Origin: Brugia malayi
Lineage: Eukaryota > Nematoda > Chromadorea > Rhabditida > Onchocercidae
Assembly (NCBI RefSeq): GCF_000002995.4
Contig: NW_025062479.1
Location: forward strand, 4,335,221-4,399,220
Direction: 5' to 3'
DNA: 64,000 nt
Shown here: positions 29,804 through 41,166 of the stretch, one piece after another
How the letters are laid out: the number at the start of each line of letters is the position of its first letter
How positions within the stretch are numbered: position 1 is the first letter of the stretch
Program-made: the position numbers and the translations under genes
Notes under the pieces: model-generated
Databases searched by the model: none
Told to the model about the DNA's origin: nothing
What the model saw: only the letters and a program-made list of their open reading frames with translations

Positions 29804-31123
29804 TTATTTGATAGCAACGCCCCTATCACAAAAAATATTTTTCTCGAAGACAATATAAGTCCCACATGAGTTAAAGTAACGATTTGAAGAAAAAGCCATC
29901 CTAGGGTTACTTTTTCAAAAAGTTATAAGACAAGAAGTGAATATCCTTTAAGAAGCGACAAATCTTAAAAAATCGCCGGAAACATATCATATTTCCGATA
30001 ATGGAAGGGATTTGCTAGACTTATAAAGTTGTTTTGATTAACAAACCATTTGATTCTGGAAGTCCACAGTAAAATATTGCCTCTACAGAAACAATAAATT
30101 TCTTATAGAAAATTAGTTTTAAAGAATGTAAAAAGTATCCTAATAAAACCCGCCCCGAACATGCACTGATGCAATTGACTTTTTGAAACTTCAAAACTTG
30201 AAGTTAATTCTCTAATGTTATTCCCCTACGAAACTGGGTTTCAAGTGCTGGAATTTCCAGTTTCGTTACAACATATTCCGAAAGGTTGACTCTGCTAACT
30301 CGGAGGTTTTTTTTTTTTTATTTTACTAACTAATGTGAAAGTTCAAATTCAAAGTAGAAACAACGAATAGGACGCTGTTATTGATTGTAGCGATGGACGC
30401 CAACAGCAAACCTTTACGAGCGGTTGTTCTAAAATCTCTAATACAAAGAAATCCAACCGCATCACAATACCCCGCCATGCCCCTCCCTCTCCCCATTCCC
30501 CTTCCGATCGTTTTCTAGTCTCCCAATAGCCATTTAAAACATCAATTGTGCTGAAGGTACAATACAACACGAAGCATAACCCCAGTTTGCTCAATTCACA
30601 GACGACAAAATCCTGACATCAGCACAGCTTACCAAGCAGTACTTCCCAGTAGATTGAATCAAATTCCCATCCAGTTCAAGTTTCACAAATAGCACATTCC
30701 CAAAATCATGTGAAAATATTCCAATTTCAAAACAGAAAATAAAGCTAATGCAACAAATTATCAAATCCAATAAATTATCGATTTCACTTAACTGCTATAT
30801 CAGAGCTTCATATACATAAAGTAAATTGTTTAGAATTTCTTGATATGTGCTACAGTTTCCGTGCATTGCTTTTTGAAACATGAAATGACATTCTCAGAAG
30901 TTGGGCAGGCCACGTTAGATGTTTGGTCTTCTGGGAGTGTTAAAAACAAAGAAGGCTTTCTTATAGTTTATGCAAATTGCTCGGCACAACATTCTGCATT
31001 ATATTTCGACGAAAACATGAAATCCAACGGTCCACATAAAAACCAATTCGCAAAATCCTGATAAATACTTATGCAGATACGCATGAAGTGTCGAATTCAG
31101 AAATTGGAAGCAAAAAGATTACA
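29804..31123. other. Region between glyoxalase II and tetraspanin
   Basis: About 1.3 kb, mostly AT-rich, should hold the glyoxalase II 3' UTR and the tetraspanin promoter or first exon. Open frames at 30349-30594 (-) and 30840-31061 (+) lack family features or convincing splice partners. A missing tetraspanin start exon may be here, but I could not identify it. Confidence 0.4.
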
Positions 31124-32992
31124 CTATGAATGGAAATTATTTTTCATAGATCTGATCTTTGCCATAATAGTGATAGGATCTGAAGATTTTGTCACGTTTC
31201 TCAGTTCATCACTTATGCTGAAATTAAATTAGTCAGACCATATCGCAAAAAAAAAAGAAATGGCCCTTTGATAAAGCAATGTATAGCAATTCCAATCTTT
31301 GTGCCTTCTCGACAATAAGCGTTTTTTGCAAACACTAACCGAACACGCATAAAAGGATTGAAACGTTTCTCTTCCTCAATTGTAGAAGGTACCGTATAGT
31401 CGCCAGCCTTTCGTCGTTCTTCTGCCCAAGCTAATTTTTTCGTAATTTCATCATTTTTTGGTTCAATTGAATGAGCAAATTTCAGATTCTCAACAGTGTA
31501 TTCATGTCCACAATATATCTTCTAAAATAAACCGATTGGGATACAATAACACTGAATATCTAATCGTAAAAATGAAGTACCGTATCATTCGGCAGACTGC
31601 CCAGTTTTTTATTCAGAGCAGAATCCATATCTGCAGCATCACCTTCAAAAAAACGTCCGCATCCTGTAACAATAAAAGAGAAAGAAAAGGTAAATATTTC
31701 TTATTGGTAAAGATTCGGTAAAGAAAACGTAAAGATAGGTAAAAAGCGATATTAAAAAATATGTTATGAAATGAAATCAGCAGAACTACTGTCAGCTTAA
31801 AGTAACAGTGTTCTGACTGATTTTGGAAAATCAGCTTGGACGATGAAGCTTGTGAGATCAAATAACCTTTATAAAAAAGAGAAACAAAGTATAACAAAAA
31901 GTCTACCTCATCTTTTACAACTTTACATACTATTACAAAACAAATGTAAAGTAATTATAAAATCTACTCTTCCGGCTTGATTTGTGAAAATGACTGCACT
32001 AATTTCCTATGGTAATGATCACTCTTGGCTAAAAAGTTTGCAGTTTGTTGTAAAGAAATGAAGAAAATCTCTTGTTACCTCCTATAAACAGTGTGTCGCC
32101 AGTAAAAACTACTTTGTCACCACTACCATCGGTAACATAATAGCAAACGGAACCCGTTGTATGACAAGGCGTATACAAGCACTTCACATCAAGTTCACCG
32201 ATCTGTGGCGGAGGTAGCTTTATACTATGATAATTTATTTGATCCAAAAACTCGTCGTAGTTTGAACTTAATTACAACGGTTTCAACTTTTTCCAGACAA
32301 AACGGTAAACCCTGCTACCAGTACTTAATTTAACTATAAATAAGTAGCACAGAAAAAGTGGAACTGACAAATCCCACTTCTCAATCGAATGCGCTACTAA
32401 AAATGTAACATACCTTGAAAATATCACCATCCCTCACCTTGTTGGTAATACTTGCAATACGATCATCACCTCCATAAATAGATAACCCACGATATTCGTC
32501 AGAAAGCTCATTCGTCGCACCAGCATGATCCCTGAAGGTAAGGAGAGTACCGTATGCTGCTTATGATAAATAAAGTTGATTAAATAGATCGAAATTATAC
32601 CAGTGATGATGAGTAACCAGGGAAGATGTAAGCTTCACACCATTCTCCTTGACAGTTTTATTTATCTGCAAGTATTCGCCATTTCAATATTCATTCTACA
32701 AAATATTAAATATTCCATACAACAAAAGTATTTTCTGTCCCTAAACTTACAGTTTCCTACTTCAACCAAGCGCATCAGTAAAGACTGATAAGATCAGATT
32801 AACTCTCAAGTAATGCAAACTCACGCCTTTCAAGTCAACCGGGTCGATAATAGCAGCATCACTGCTCTTTTCATCAACCAAAAGATACATATAATTATCA
32901 CTCAATGCTGGGACAGGTATGACTTTCATTTTTCGGTCTACAACACTTCTCGAAAATTTTCGACTTACAACCCGTAGTAATGCGAGGTACAT
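31124..32992 (-). CDS. Hydroxyacylglutathione hydrolase (glyoxalase II)
   Basis: Minus-strand exons: 32825-32992, 32601-32665, 32414-32531, 32079-32202, 31581-31663, 31340-31521, 31124-31217; all phases close, 277 residues. It is a metallo-beta-lactamase fold enzyme with the metal site THHHWDH (H75, H77, D79, H80), TPCHT (H131), FTGD (D153) and YCGHEY (H192). The C-terminal glutathione-binding helical part ([15 protein letters not shown]) matches the family. Known reaction: S-D-lactoylglutathione plus water gives D-lactate and glutathione, the second step of methylglyoxal detoxification. The first 21 residues ([20 protein letters not shown]) are rich in Arg and lack acids until D19, like a mitochondrial presequence. 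Met22 begins the conserved core ([16 protein letters not shown]), so two start sites could give two locations. Confidence 0.96.
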
Positions 32993-34122
32993 ACAGTGCC
33001 CCTATGCACCACAGAATGCAGCCTAAAAAATGTGCTAGTTGTTTGGTAGAAAATAAACGGCAAATTAAAAGTTTGAAAACGTCAACACAATAACCAGTTT
33101 CAAGCATTACCAAACCTGGAAATTTTTAAACACAGAAAGAATAACATGACGAAAAACATATACGTCGTTCGAACGGTCACAAAAGTAATTAATTCCATTC
33201 AGAAATATTACAAAACTGATTCGTAACAGCTGCCAAATCTAATCATACAAATGTGAATGTGATTGAAAAAACCCAAATGAGAGCGTAATTACAAGATATG
33301 GCAATATATTTAATTTAATGCTAATCGTTTATGTAGAGGAGACAAACAATTCTGCAAAGACGATATAACAAAAAAAAAAAACACAGTTAATACATCTGAA
33401 CTATAGTTTATACATATGCGCTTCTCGGGAAAGAACAAAGCTGACAACTTCAAATTAAAACCCACAATTAGCTTATAACCGTCTATTCTTTCTCATAAAA
33501 GGCTTATCAAATCGAAATTCGAACTGATACATATCAAAAAGTGCCATATGAATATCAATTTCGTACCATTCTCAATTATCAAAAACATACTTTAAATCAA
33601 AAAAAAAAAAAAATACATAAAATACATATCAAAAAGAAAAAAATAATAATAATAAATAAATAAATAAAAGAACTAAATAAACTAAACTAAATAAGCTATA
33701 ATTTGAACTACAAACTAAATAAGCTATAATTTGTGATACTGCAATTAAATAGTGACTATCACTGTTTAACTAATAAAACGATGTTTAGATATTACATGAA
33801 ACTAATGTTTAGATATTACATGAAACTAACGAACTTTGCTGAGGTAACAACACTATGACTAAATTTAAAAGACCTCTGCAGTAGATTTGTTAATTAAATC
33901 TATTTATTAAACCTACAGTGATCTAGTTTCTTTTACATGTTTCTTCGTACAATCATGAGAGAAATCAGTACTCAAAGACTCTGAACCTAATTTTTGTTTC
34001 ATTTCAGAATAAATCTGTTGCAGAAGATTATTCTCGAAAGTAAATGGATCACCACCACTCCAATAAAACGGACAGAAATTTCACATTCAAACAAACAGCA
34101 CAATTACAGGTTATTAACAACT
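32993..34122. other. Region between TFPT-like gene and glyoxalase II
   Basis: About 1.1 kb of AT-rich DNA without a gene. It includes an A-rich low-complexity run (about 33599-33672) and two short tandem duplications at 33684-33733 and 33781-33828. It probably holds the glyoxalase II promoter and the TFPT-like 3' UTR. Confidence 0.5.
33599..33828. repeat. A-rich low complexity plus two short tandem duplications
   Basis: An A-rich run containing AAT and AAAT units (about 33599-33672) is followed by AAACTAAATAAGCTATAATTTG repeated at a 28-nt period (first copy from 33684, second from 33712). A perfect 24-nt tandem duplication follows: 33781-33804 and 33805-33828, unit starting ATGTTTAGATATTACATGAA. 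These look like recent slippage or duplication events. Confidence 0.85.
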
Positions 34123-36794
34123 CTAGTCTTCGGCCATAAAATTTTCTTCCAGATTTTCACCAAATCCAGTAAGAACATTATTAGGATCGGAATCTGGATC
34201 AATAGGTAACAAATGATCTATAGATGAAGCGCGCAACATCCTTTCAGTAACTGGTTCACCATCTTCAGAGACCTGTAATGATAAAAAAAAGTCACGACAT
34301 ATTAAAAAAAAAAATTGCACTCATGAAAAAAGTTCCACAAATGTTAAGATGAAATCAAAGAAATCTAAGCATGTTTACCTCTCCGATCTCTGCTTCATTT
34401 CGCACTGTTTCGCCTAGAACTGGAAGAGTGGGAGATTGCCGAGGAGTTTTTTGACCAGTAGAGTTCTGGTTGGCACGCACACGTTCTTCATGAGATTCAG
34501 TAATCACCGAGTCTATTATTGATATGACACTATTTTTCGCTATCTCTACCATTGATGACACTTCATTTACTTGCTAAAAAACATAATTTGGAATTTAAAC
34601 AATAACTGAGATAAATTTCCTGCGAGACAACAATTTTTCAAGCTCGAAACAACTGAAGTCAAAGCCGATAGTAAAACTGCCTCGTATTTTGTATTGCCCA
34701 ACATAAACCTTGAATATGTTCTACATCAGAAGCTTCACTTTCATCATCTTGGAGCACTTTCAGTTAAGAACACTGTTTGGGTTAGAAAATCTTTACAAAG
34801 TTTTTACTTATTTTTTCACAAATGAATTTGAATCATACTATTCGAAAAGTTTCGTGCTAATATTTAATGCATGACCTCAGCACCTTCTATATGGTTTCTA
34901 CCACTTTATTCCTTAAAGACACTACTTTTTCAAGCAGTTACTTCTATAACGTTTTGAAAGTGTTGGTATCGTAAGCCCTTGTTCTTTTGGTCCATTAAAT
35001 TAAACAATTTTTTTCTTCAATCTTCAATTTTAATCCACTAAATTAAACAAAAAAATGTCCATTTTTCAACGTCCATTTTTCTTCTACATCCTTAATACTG
35101 ATTTTTCATAATCCAATAATTCTCTGTTAATAGGTTAAATATTCGAATATCCAAAAAGCTTTTCCTCCCATCTAAGCTTACTTGGACGACCGTAAATGTT
35201 ACAAAACTACCAATTTTGATTTCTGAGCAAATGGAAATATGGCAGTATCAACTTCTGTAGTGACAAAGCCCACTTCTCCATCTTCCTTCGGTTTTCGAAA
35301 ACATTGCACTTCCGTTTTTCGTATAGATCTCTGGTATCAGACAATTTTTGCATTAACTTAGAACGTCGCATAACATTTACCTTTCTCCTGCAATATGCAG
35401 TCTACATCCACCCCTTATTAGCGAACTGCATGTGGTAATGAAATGTTTATGTTGGAATCCTTCGACAACATGGCACCTAGAATTTTGCCCATTTGATCCT
35501 CTCTGCAACCTAGGGTTGATTTGAACGATGCAGTAGTTTTCTGTTTGATAATTGCAGTCGCCTCTATAACAAACTTCGTAGCTTAACTGCAGACCGCCGC
35601 GAAAGTTATCAAACGAAATCATGTAAGCGTTAGTAGTGTAATTGTTTAACCAATTGTTTGAGACAACTGATATTGAATTTTGTCATATTTGTCATATTTG
35701 GTAACCACATTCATCTGTTCCATCAGTAAACATTATTGGAGCGTGCGTTCCGGAAGATACCTGATGTGCGATGATAACATTTACATCATTTAAAGCTGAA
35801 GACCGCAAAGAAGTGATTAACCTGATTAACTCTTTTAACTTCTGCAGCCTTCTTTTTTTTGGAACTACTAGATGGTTTCCCCATTGCATCGTTTGAAATC
35901 TTCTCTGTTGTTGGAGATGTCGGATCATTATCCGGAATTTCGAGGCATGAATCCATAAACGGATCACGAAATGTGAACAATCGCTGACAAAGTACTCTAA
36001 ACAACCAATACTTATCATCATTAACAGTTATTGATCAGCTTTTGAGGTGACAAGACAGCTTATGGTTCGCAAACAATAGAAAACACAAATACTTTGTTGG
36101 CATCGATGAAGACGACAAATAAGCACAAAGTAAACCTTTTCAGGCGCTTTAAATGATTGATTTCTTTTTTGATATGATATAAACGATTCCGCAACCGATT
36201 GTTGGACTGAAAGTTGTTCAGTGATTTTAAACGACTTAAACATATTAGACAAGAAGTACACCTACAATCTTTGAAATTACTGCTAGAAATTGAACTACAG
36301 AATTTCGAATAATACAGCAAAACGAACAAAGTCGAAAAACTTCATATCCACAATAAGGTACATAGCAGGCATATCTGTTTAATGAAAAAGAGATTAAAAA
36401 ACGAAAAAGCTACTGAATGAAGCACGTAATACCATATAAATATATTCATATTTCTGTTGCAGGTGGAATTTTTTAAGGCGATAGCGTTCAGACACTGGCG
36501 ACAATGGTTCGTTCTGCAAGTCAACCGAAACTGTAGGTGACGATATGACGAATGCTTCACTACATGAAGGTTCACTATTACGTGAATCTATGCCAGAGGT
36601 AAGCTGAATATTCTACAAAAAATGAAGTTGCGACAGCTATGAAGAACAACTAACATTTGATGCATCTAAACGAATTCAATACGGTCGCAATTCGAAAGAA
36701 ACCAAAAGTTTATTCAGCAAAAAGTTAATCATCCAAATAGAGTAGCATTAATGCATAATATACTTACCACTCGCTTTGATACTGTATCAACCAT
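34123..36794 (-). CDS. Coiled-coil nuclear protein, TFPT/INO80F-like
   Basis: Minus-strand exons: 36768-36794, 36433-36603, 36136-36206, 35822-35996, [35706-35760, 35381-35540 optional], 35211-35330, 34379-34573, 34123-34272. Without the two bracketed exons the frame gives 302 residues. With them, and the acceptor two bases later (exon 35211-35328), 373. Visible: a Ser-rich N-terminus, then a basic heptad-like coiled coil (about residues 49-99: ERYRLKKFHLQQKYEYIYM, NNRLRNRLYHIKKEINHLKR). A conserved-looking RLFTFRDPF, a lysine patch (SSSSKKKKAAEVKR) and an acidic C-terminus (IDPDSDPNNVLTGFGEN) follow. The order YR..K / N.RL.NRL..I resembles TFPT, a subunit of the INO80 chromatin remodeller; that function is an inference. 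The gene itself is well supported by phase-consistent splice sites. It is divergent from the MAP kinase kinase. Confidence 0.72.
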
Positions 36795-38752
36795 AAATAA
36801 ACTTCGATGAAAATTCTGATGATTTAACAGTAAACTGAAAAAGCGAACGTGCAGAAATTGTAGTAACAGTTTTCTCTGCATTTGTATGAAGATATAAAGG
36901 ACACATGCCCAATGCGCCGGCTAATGCGACAGTTTGTTGAAGGATCTCCGCAAAAAACTTTGTCCATCATACCTCTATAGCAACACATTCTAATAAGACC
37001 ATACAAACCATAACATTGCCACATTTTTTTAAAACCATTTAACAACTTATTTGCTGCTGCGTAAAGAACTTTAAAAGAACACCCATGTGTCCTATATGAT
37101 GTATTTCACTTAACGAGAAGATTAGTGGCTGCAGCTCTTCTCTTCTTGACAGTTTAAATGCCCTCACTTCGTTATGTCCCGTATCAGTCTTTCTTATCAA
37201 ACCCTACAGCAGCATCTTTCTTGTCTATTATATTTCTCTACTTCATCATCTCATAAATAATACATCAAACAATGTTAACAAGCACGACAATCATAATAAC
37301 ATATCTATTCTACGTGGTCCAACGTTATATCGGAAAAGTTCTCCCGAGATAACAGCACATCATCCTCCCGGATGATAAGCGCTTATGTGAGCTGTAACAG
37401 CGCAATATTTGCATGAAAATATTGACGGATGCCATGGTCTTTAGGTGTTTTTACTGTTTCTAGAGACGGAGTAAGGACGTTTTTGATTTAATCAGCTTGG
37501 GAACGACATTTCCCGACATCATTTAGAACCATTTGAAGGGTTTTCTTTTATGTCCTGTATGTGCTTGTTTGCACTCGTTGGGTGTGGTACCTCTCCAGTC
37601 CTTGTCCTTTCTTCCCCTCTCCCTTTTGCCACTGGTACCGCACGAGATCTCAATATTTCCATACACGGGACGATTTCATTTATCGAGAAGTCAATCGGTA
37701 GTGTTAAAATTCTGGTACCATGCATTATGCAAAATATTTGCTTGTAGTGCTACAAAAACAGAGTTCTGATTTATTATTGGTGAATAGCACATTCCATTCA
37801 TGCTATAACTATCCATACTTCAAATACCATACGATGTTTGTAGCTAATCTGAGTGAATGTATCGTAGAAAATGGTATTCTTTTGGGAAGGAAATCAAGGC
37901 GAGTAAGGCTTATTTTCCAGTACTTCTTTCCTTATTCATATTTTTTGTATAATAACTCAAAAAACCTCTTTTGAAATTCCCGTCACTTAATACTGAATGC
38001 TGCTAACCTGAGCCCTTGAATTTTCAACATCTTTCAGCAATTATCGAATTCCCTTTTTTGATGTAAACCTAAATCGAACAGTAATATATAATATAATACT
38101 TTCCTTCTTCACTTCTTCAGCTAACATTGAGTGACTTATGAAATTGAAAAAGAAATGAAAAACAACAGAACATTCATCTGCTTCATGAGTAATTTTGCGA
38201 TATTGGTATAAGCTATTCATTTCTAGATTTCAGCGCTAATTCCTAAATTAAAAAAAATTCCAGGTTATGCGATTGCATATTATCAATGAAAACAGTTTAG
38301 TTTCGGACAAGTTTTCTGCTTAATTAATTGTTGCTGAAATGAGATTACTCCAACTTCAATTTTAGCTATAGCAGTTGCCGCTTTTGCCAACTACCAAGTC
38401 ACGGACAATGCCGAACCGTTTTTCTAGTACGCAGTCTTTGACGTTTCAATTTTGATTTATTGATCTATTTGATTACAGAAAAAATCTTATCCCAGAGCAA
38501 TATATTTGCAGTTCATAGCACCACTGCTTTGTCCAGTGCTAATGTAACTTCCAGTCTGGCGTGGTTAGACGTCAGTATTACCGGAATTCCTCTTTTCTCT
38601 TACAGAACCATTCCGTTTAATTCAACTATCAGTTGACTATGGATTCCAAATTTGAACTCTCTGATTTTTGTTAGTTATTGTTTGACCATGTCCTCTAACT
38701 TCATTTAAATAAATTGAAAAAGACAATATTTGGCAGTTCGCTTTTCTTGCAG
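36795..38752. other. Divergent region between TFPT-like gene and MKK gene
   Basis: About 2 kb shared upstream DNA. Several overlapping open frames around 37510-37770 and 36824-37045 lack family features. A missing first exon of the kinase gene may lie here, since the exon beginning at 38753 starts after a clean TTGCAG acceptor. I could not identify it. Confidence 0.4.
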
Positions 38753-38778
38753 GTAAAAGTAAACTGGGACGTCTCACA

Positions 38779-40882
38779 ATGCCTGAACCTGAAAGTCCAC
38801 CAAATCTCGATCTTGACGATAAATGCATGATGAAGTAAGATGTACATTCCAGTTTAAATCATCAGCATTGTGCTGATTATACATTTATAAAAATTTTTTT
38901 CCTTCCGTTAAATTTCTTTAAAAGAACTGTTTGGATGGCATTTAAATATATTTCAAGTTGGTTGGGAGTTACTGGAAATAAATTCAGCAAACGTTTTTGC
39001 GTTTTTTACTATCCTGAACTATATCTGTATTTATTTCATATATATTTAGACGGATTTTAACGTCACTTTTAAGCGAGAAAGCTTTTAACAAAATGAGTTT
39101 TTTTGATAAAAGACTATCATTCTGTACCGACTATCCTAAAAGTATATGATGTAAGAAAAAAATGAAAAAAAAAAATGAAAAATAAAGAAAAAAAAATAAA
39201 ATACACCAAAATTGATTGCTTCTTATTTACAAATAGGAAGGAGCCTCAAATTCTGTTGTGATATTTCTTAGCATCGGGTATTTGTAGGTTTTCGGAAGAT
39301 GGTGACGAGGTTCAAGTACGAGCTCAAGACTTAGAGAAGATTGAAGAACTTGGAAGGGGAGCATATGGGGTTGTTGAAAAAATGCGTCACTGTCAAACGA
39401 ATACTGTTATAGCTGTTAAGGTTGGTTTAAGATAACAAACTTCTTTCAATAATTCTTATTTTAGAAGGGCGTAACACGCTCTGAGGTTTGCAGAGAGAGG
39501 TGAACTATAACTTTTAAAAGAACTTTGAAAATTTCATTTTTTCAGCGTATTCATTCTCAAATAAATGATGAAAGTCAGAAACGAATGCTTGTGGAATTAC
39601 AAGCTTGCATGAAAAGCGATTGCTGTCCACAGGTAGTCCTTATACTTTGAAATATTGAGTTGTTATATTAGTGGTTAATGTTTTAAGCGGCTCTGACAGT
39701 CCTGTTTTCGACTTTTCAAATATTCTATAAACTTTTTATATTACCCATATTGGACATACATGCTTTTCAAATAATTTTTAGATGGTGCGTTTTTACGGAG
39801 CAATGTTTCGTGAAGGCGATGTATGGATTTGCATGGAAGTAATGGATACATCATTGGATAAATTTTATCGAATGTGTTTCGATTCAGGTGGTCCTCTGCC
39901 AGAAATGTTCATAGCTAAATGTGCTCTTTCGGTGAGTGGAGTGTTGAAATTAAATATTAACTTATTTAATGGGTATCACTTATATGAAGCTGGTTTGTTA
40001 GGCAAGGAGTAAGGTGATATGAGTGGTAAACTGTAACGTCTAGTAATAAACTATTTAATTTCTTGTTCTAAAGGAAGAGAAATATAGAATAAAATTTAGG
40101 TTGTTGAGGGACTGAATTTTATGAAGGAGCAAATGAATCTAATACATCGGGACGTTAAGCCATCAAATATACTGCTCAATAAGCAAGGAGCAGTGAAAAT
40201 TTGTGATTTTGGCATTTCAGGTCATTTGACAAATTCAGTAAGTAATATATCTTATTTTGCAGCATTTCTACCAAGAATTTTTTGGTCTAGCATGTTCCCA
40301 TGGATGAAGCCAAAACAAACTTACATTTTTTACTCAAAATATTTTAAAATTTGTTTGTTTAGAGCTATCTTTAGGTTGCAAAAACAGTGAATGCAGGGTG
40401 CAAACCTTACATGCCACCGGAAAGAATTGAAGGTGAAAAGAAGGTTGCTTATGATGTTCGAGCTGATGTGTGGAGTTTGGGTATTACGCTGGTATGTACG
40501 TCTGTTTTAGCATATCAAAATTATAATTATCAGTTTTTGGCTAGGTTTTTCTATCATTCCTCATTTTATTTAGGTCCACTTATTAATTTTCTCATTGTTA
40601 TTCATATTCAAAATTTTAATTGATTGCTTCTAGGTGGAAATAGCCTCAGGATCCCATCCGTATTCCAAATGGAAAACGCCATTTGAACAATTGAAACAGG
40701 TTGTTCATGAACCAGCACCAAGATTGTCTCACAGTTTGGGATTCGGCGATAATTTTCAGGATTTTGTTGCTCAGTGGTATGTAGTATTTCAGATTTTGAT
40801 GAATTTTAATTTTCAGTTTCTAGATGTGAAACTAATAAAAGTTCGTTTTTTGAAGTTGATACGACACAAAGTTGTAGTTTCT

Positions 40883-40946
<64 letters not shown>

Positions 40947-41166
40947 CAGCCTGACAAAAGATTACAACAACAGGCCGAAATATCCAGATCTGTTGGTTCA
41001 TAGATTCCTGGATGACGCTCGTAATGATCATAAATTTTCAATGGGAGCCTTCGTCCAAAACATTTTGGGTGTAGCAGAACGCGAACGCGAATCCGTTCTT
41101 CAGAATTTTAATACTGAGACGCCAGTTCCAAAACTCGTTGGTCCATCAGAAAATCATAATCGATAA
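38779..41166 (+). CDS. MAP kinase kinase, MKK3/6 type (SEK-1-like)
   Basis: Exons: 38753(or ATG 38779)-38834, 39288-39420, 39546-39632, 39782-39931, 40100-40237, 40375-40491, 40634-40776, 40950-41166. From ATG 38779 the model has 346 residues. Kinase landmarks: glycine loop GRGAYGVV (41-48), AVK lysine K63, HRDVKPSN (D160), DFG (178-180), an activation loop SVAKT with phospho-sites S188 and T192, [11 protein letters not shown] and the DVWSLG motif. The match to human MKK6 is clear ([20 protein letters not shown]). Known role: dual-specificity activation of p38 MAP kinase in stress and immune signalling. Codons upstream of the ATG (KSKLGRL) look like a basic-hydrophobic MAPK docking site, so translation probably begins in an unseen upstream exon. 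AATAAA at 42453-42458 is a distant possible poly(A) signal. Confidence 0.95.
40882..40943 (+). repeat. (CT)n(TA)n microsatellite at a splice acceptor
   Basis: A CT repeat of about 14 units (about 40882-40909) runs straight into a TA repeat of about 17 units. This is followed within a few bases by TTTTCAG, the acceptor of the last MKK exon (40950). The repeat therefore makes up the polypyrimidine and branch region of that intron. Confidence 0.92.

Noticed and set aside
35377..35622. Minus-strand frame of 81 codons as an independent gene
   Set aside because: It overlaps the optional exon 35381-35540 of the TFPT-like gene and has no features beyond it.
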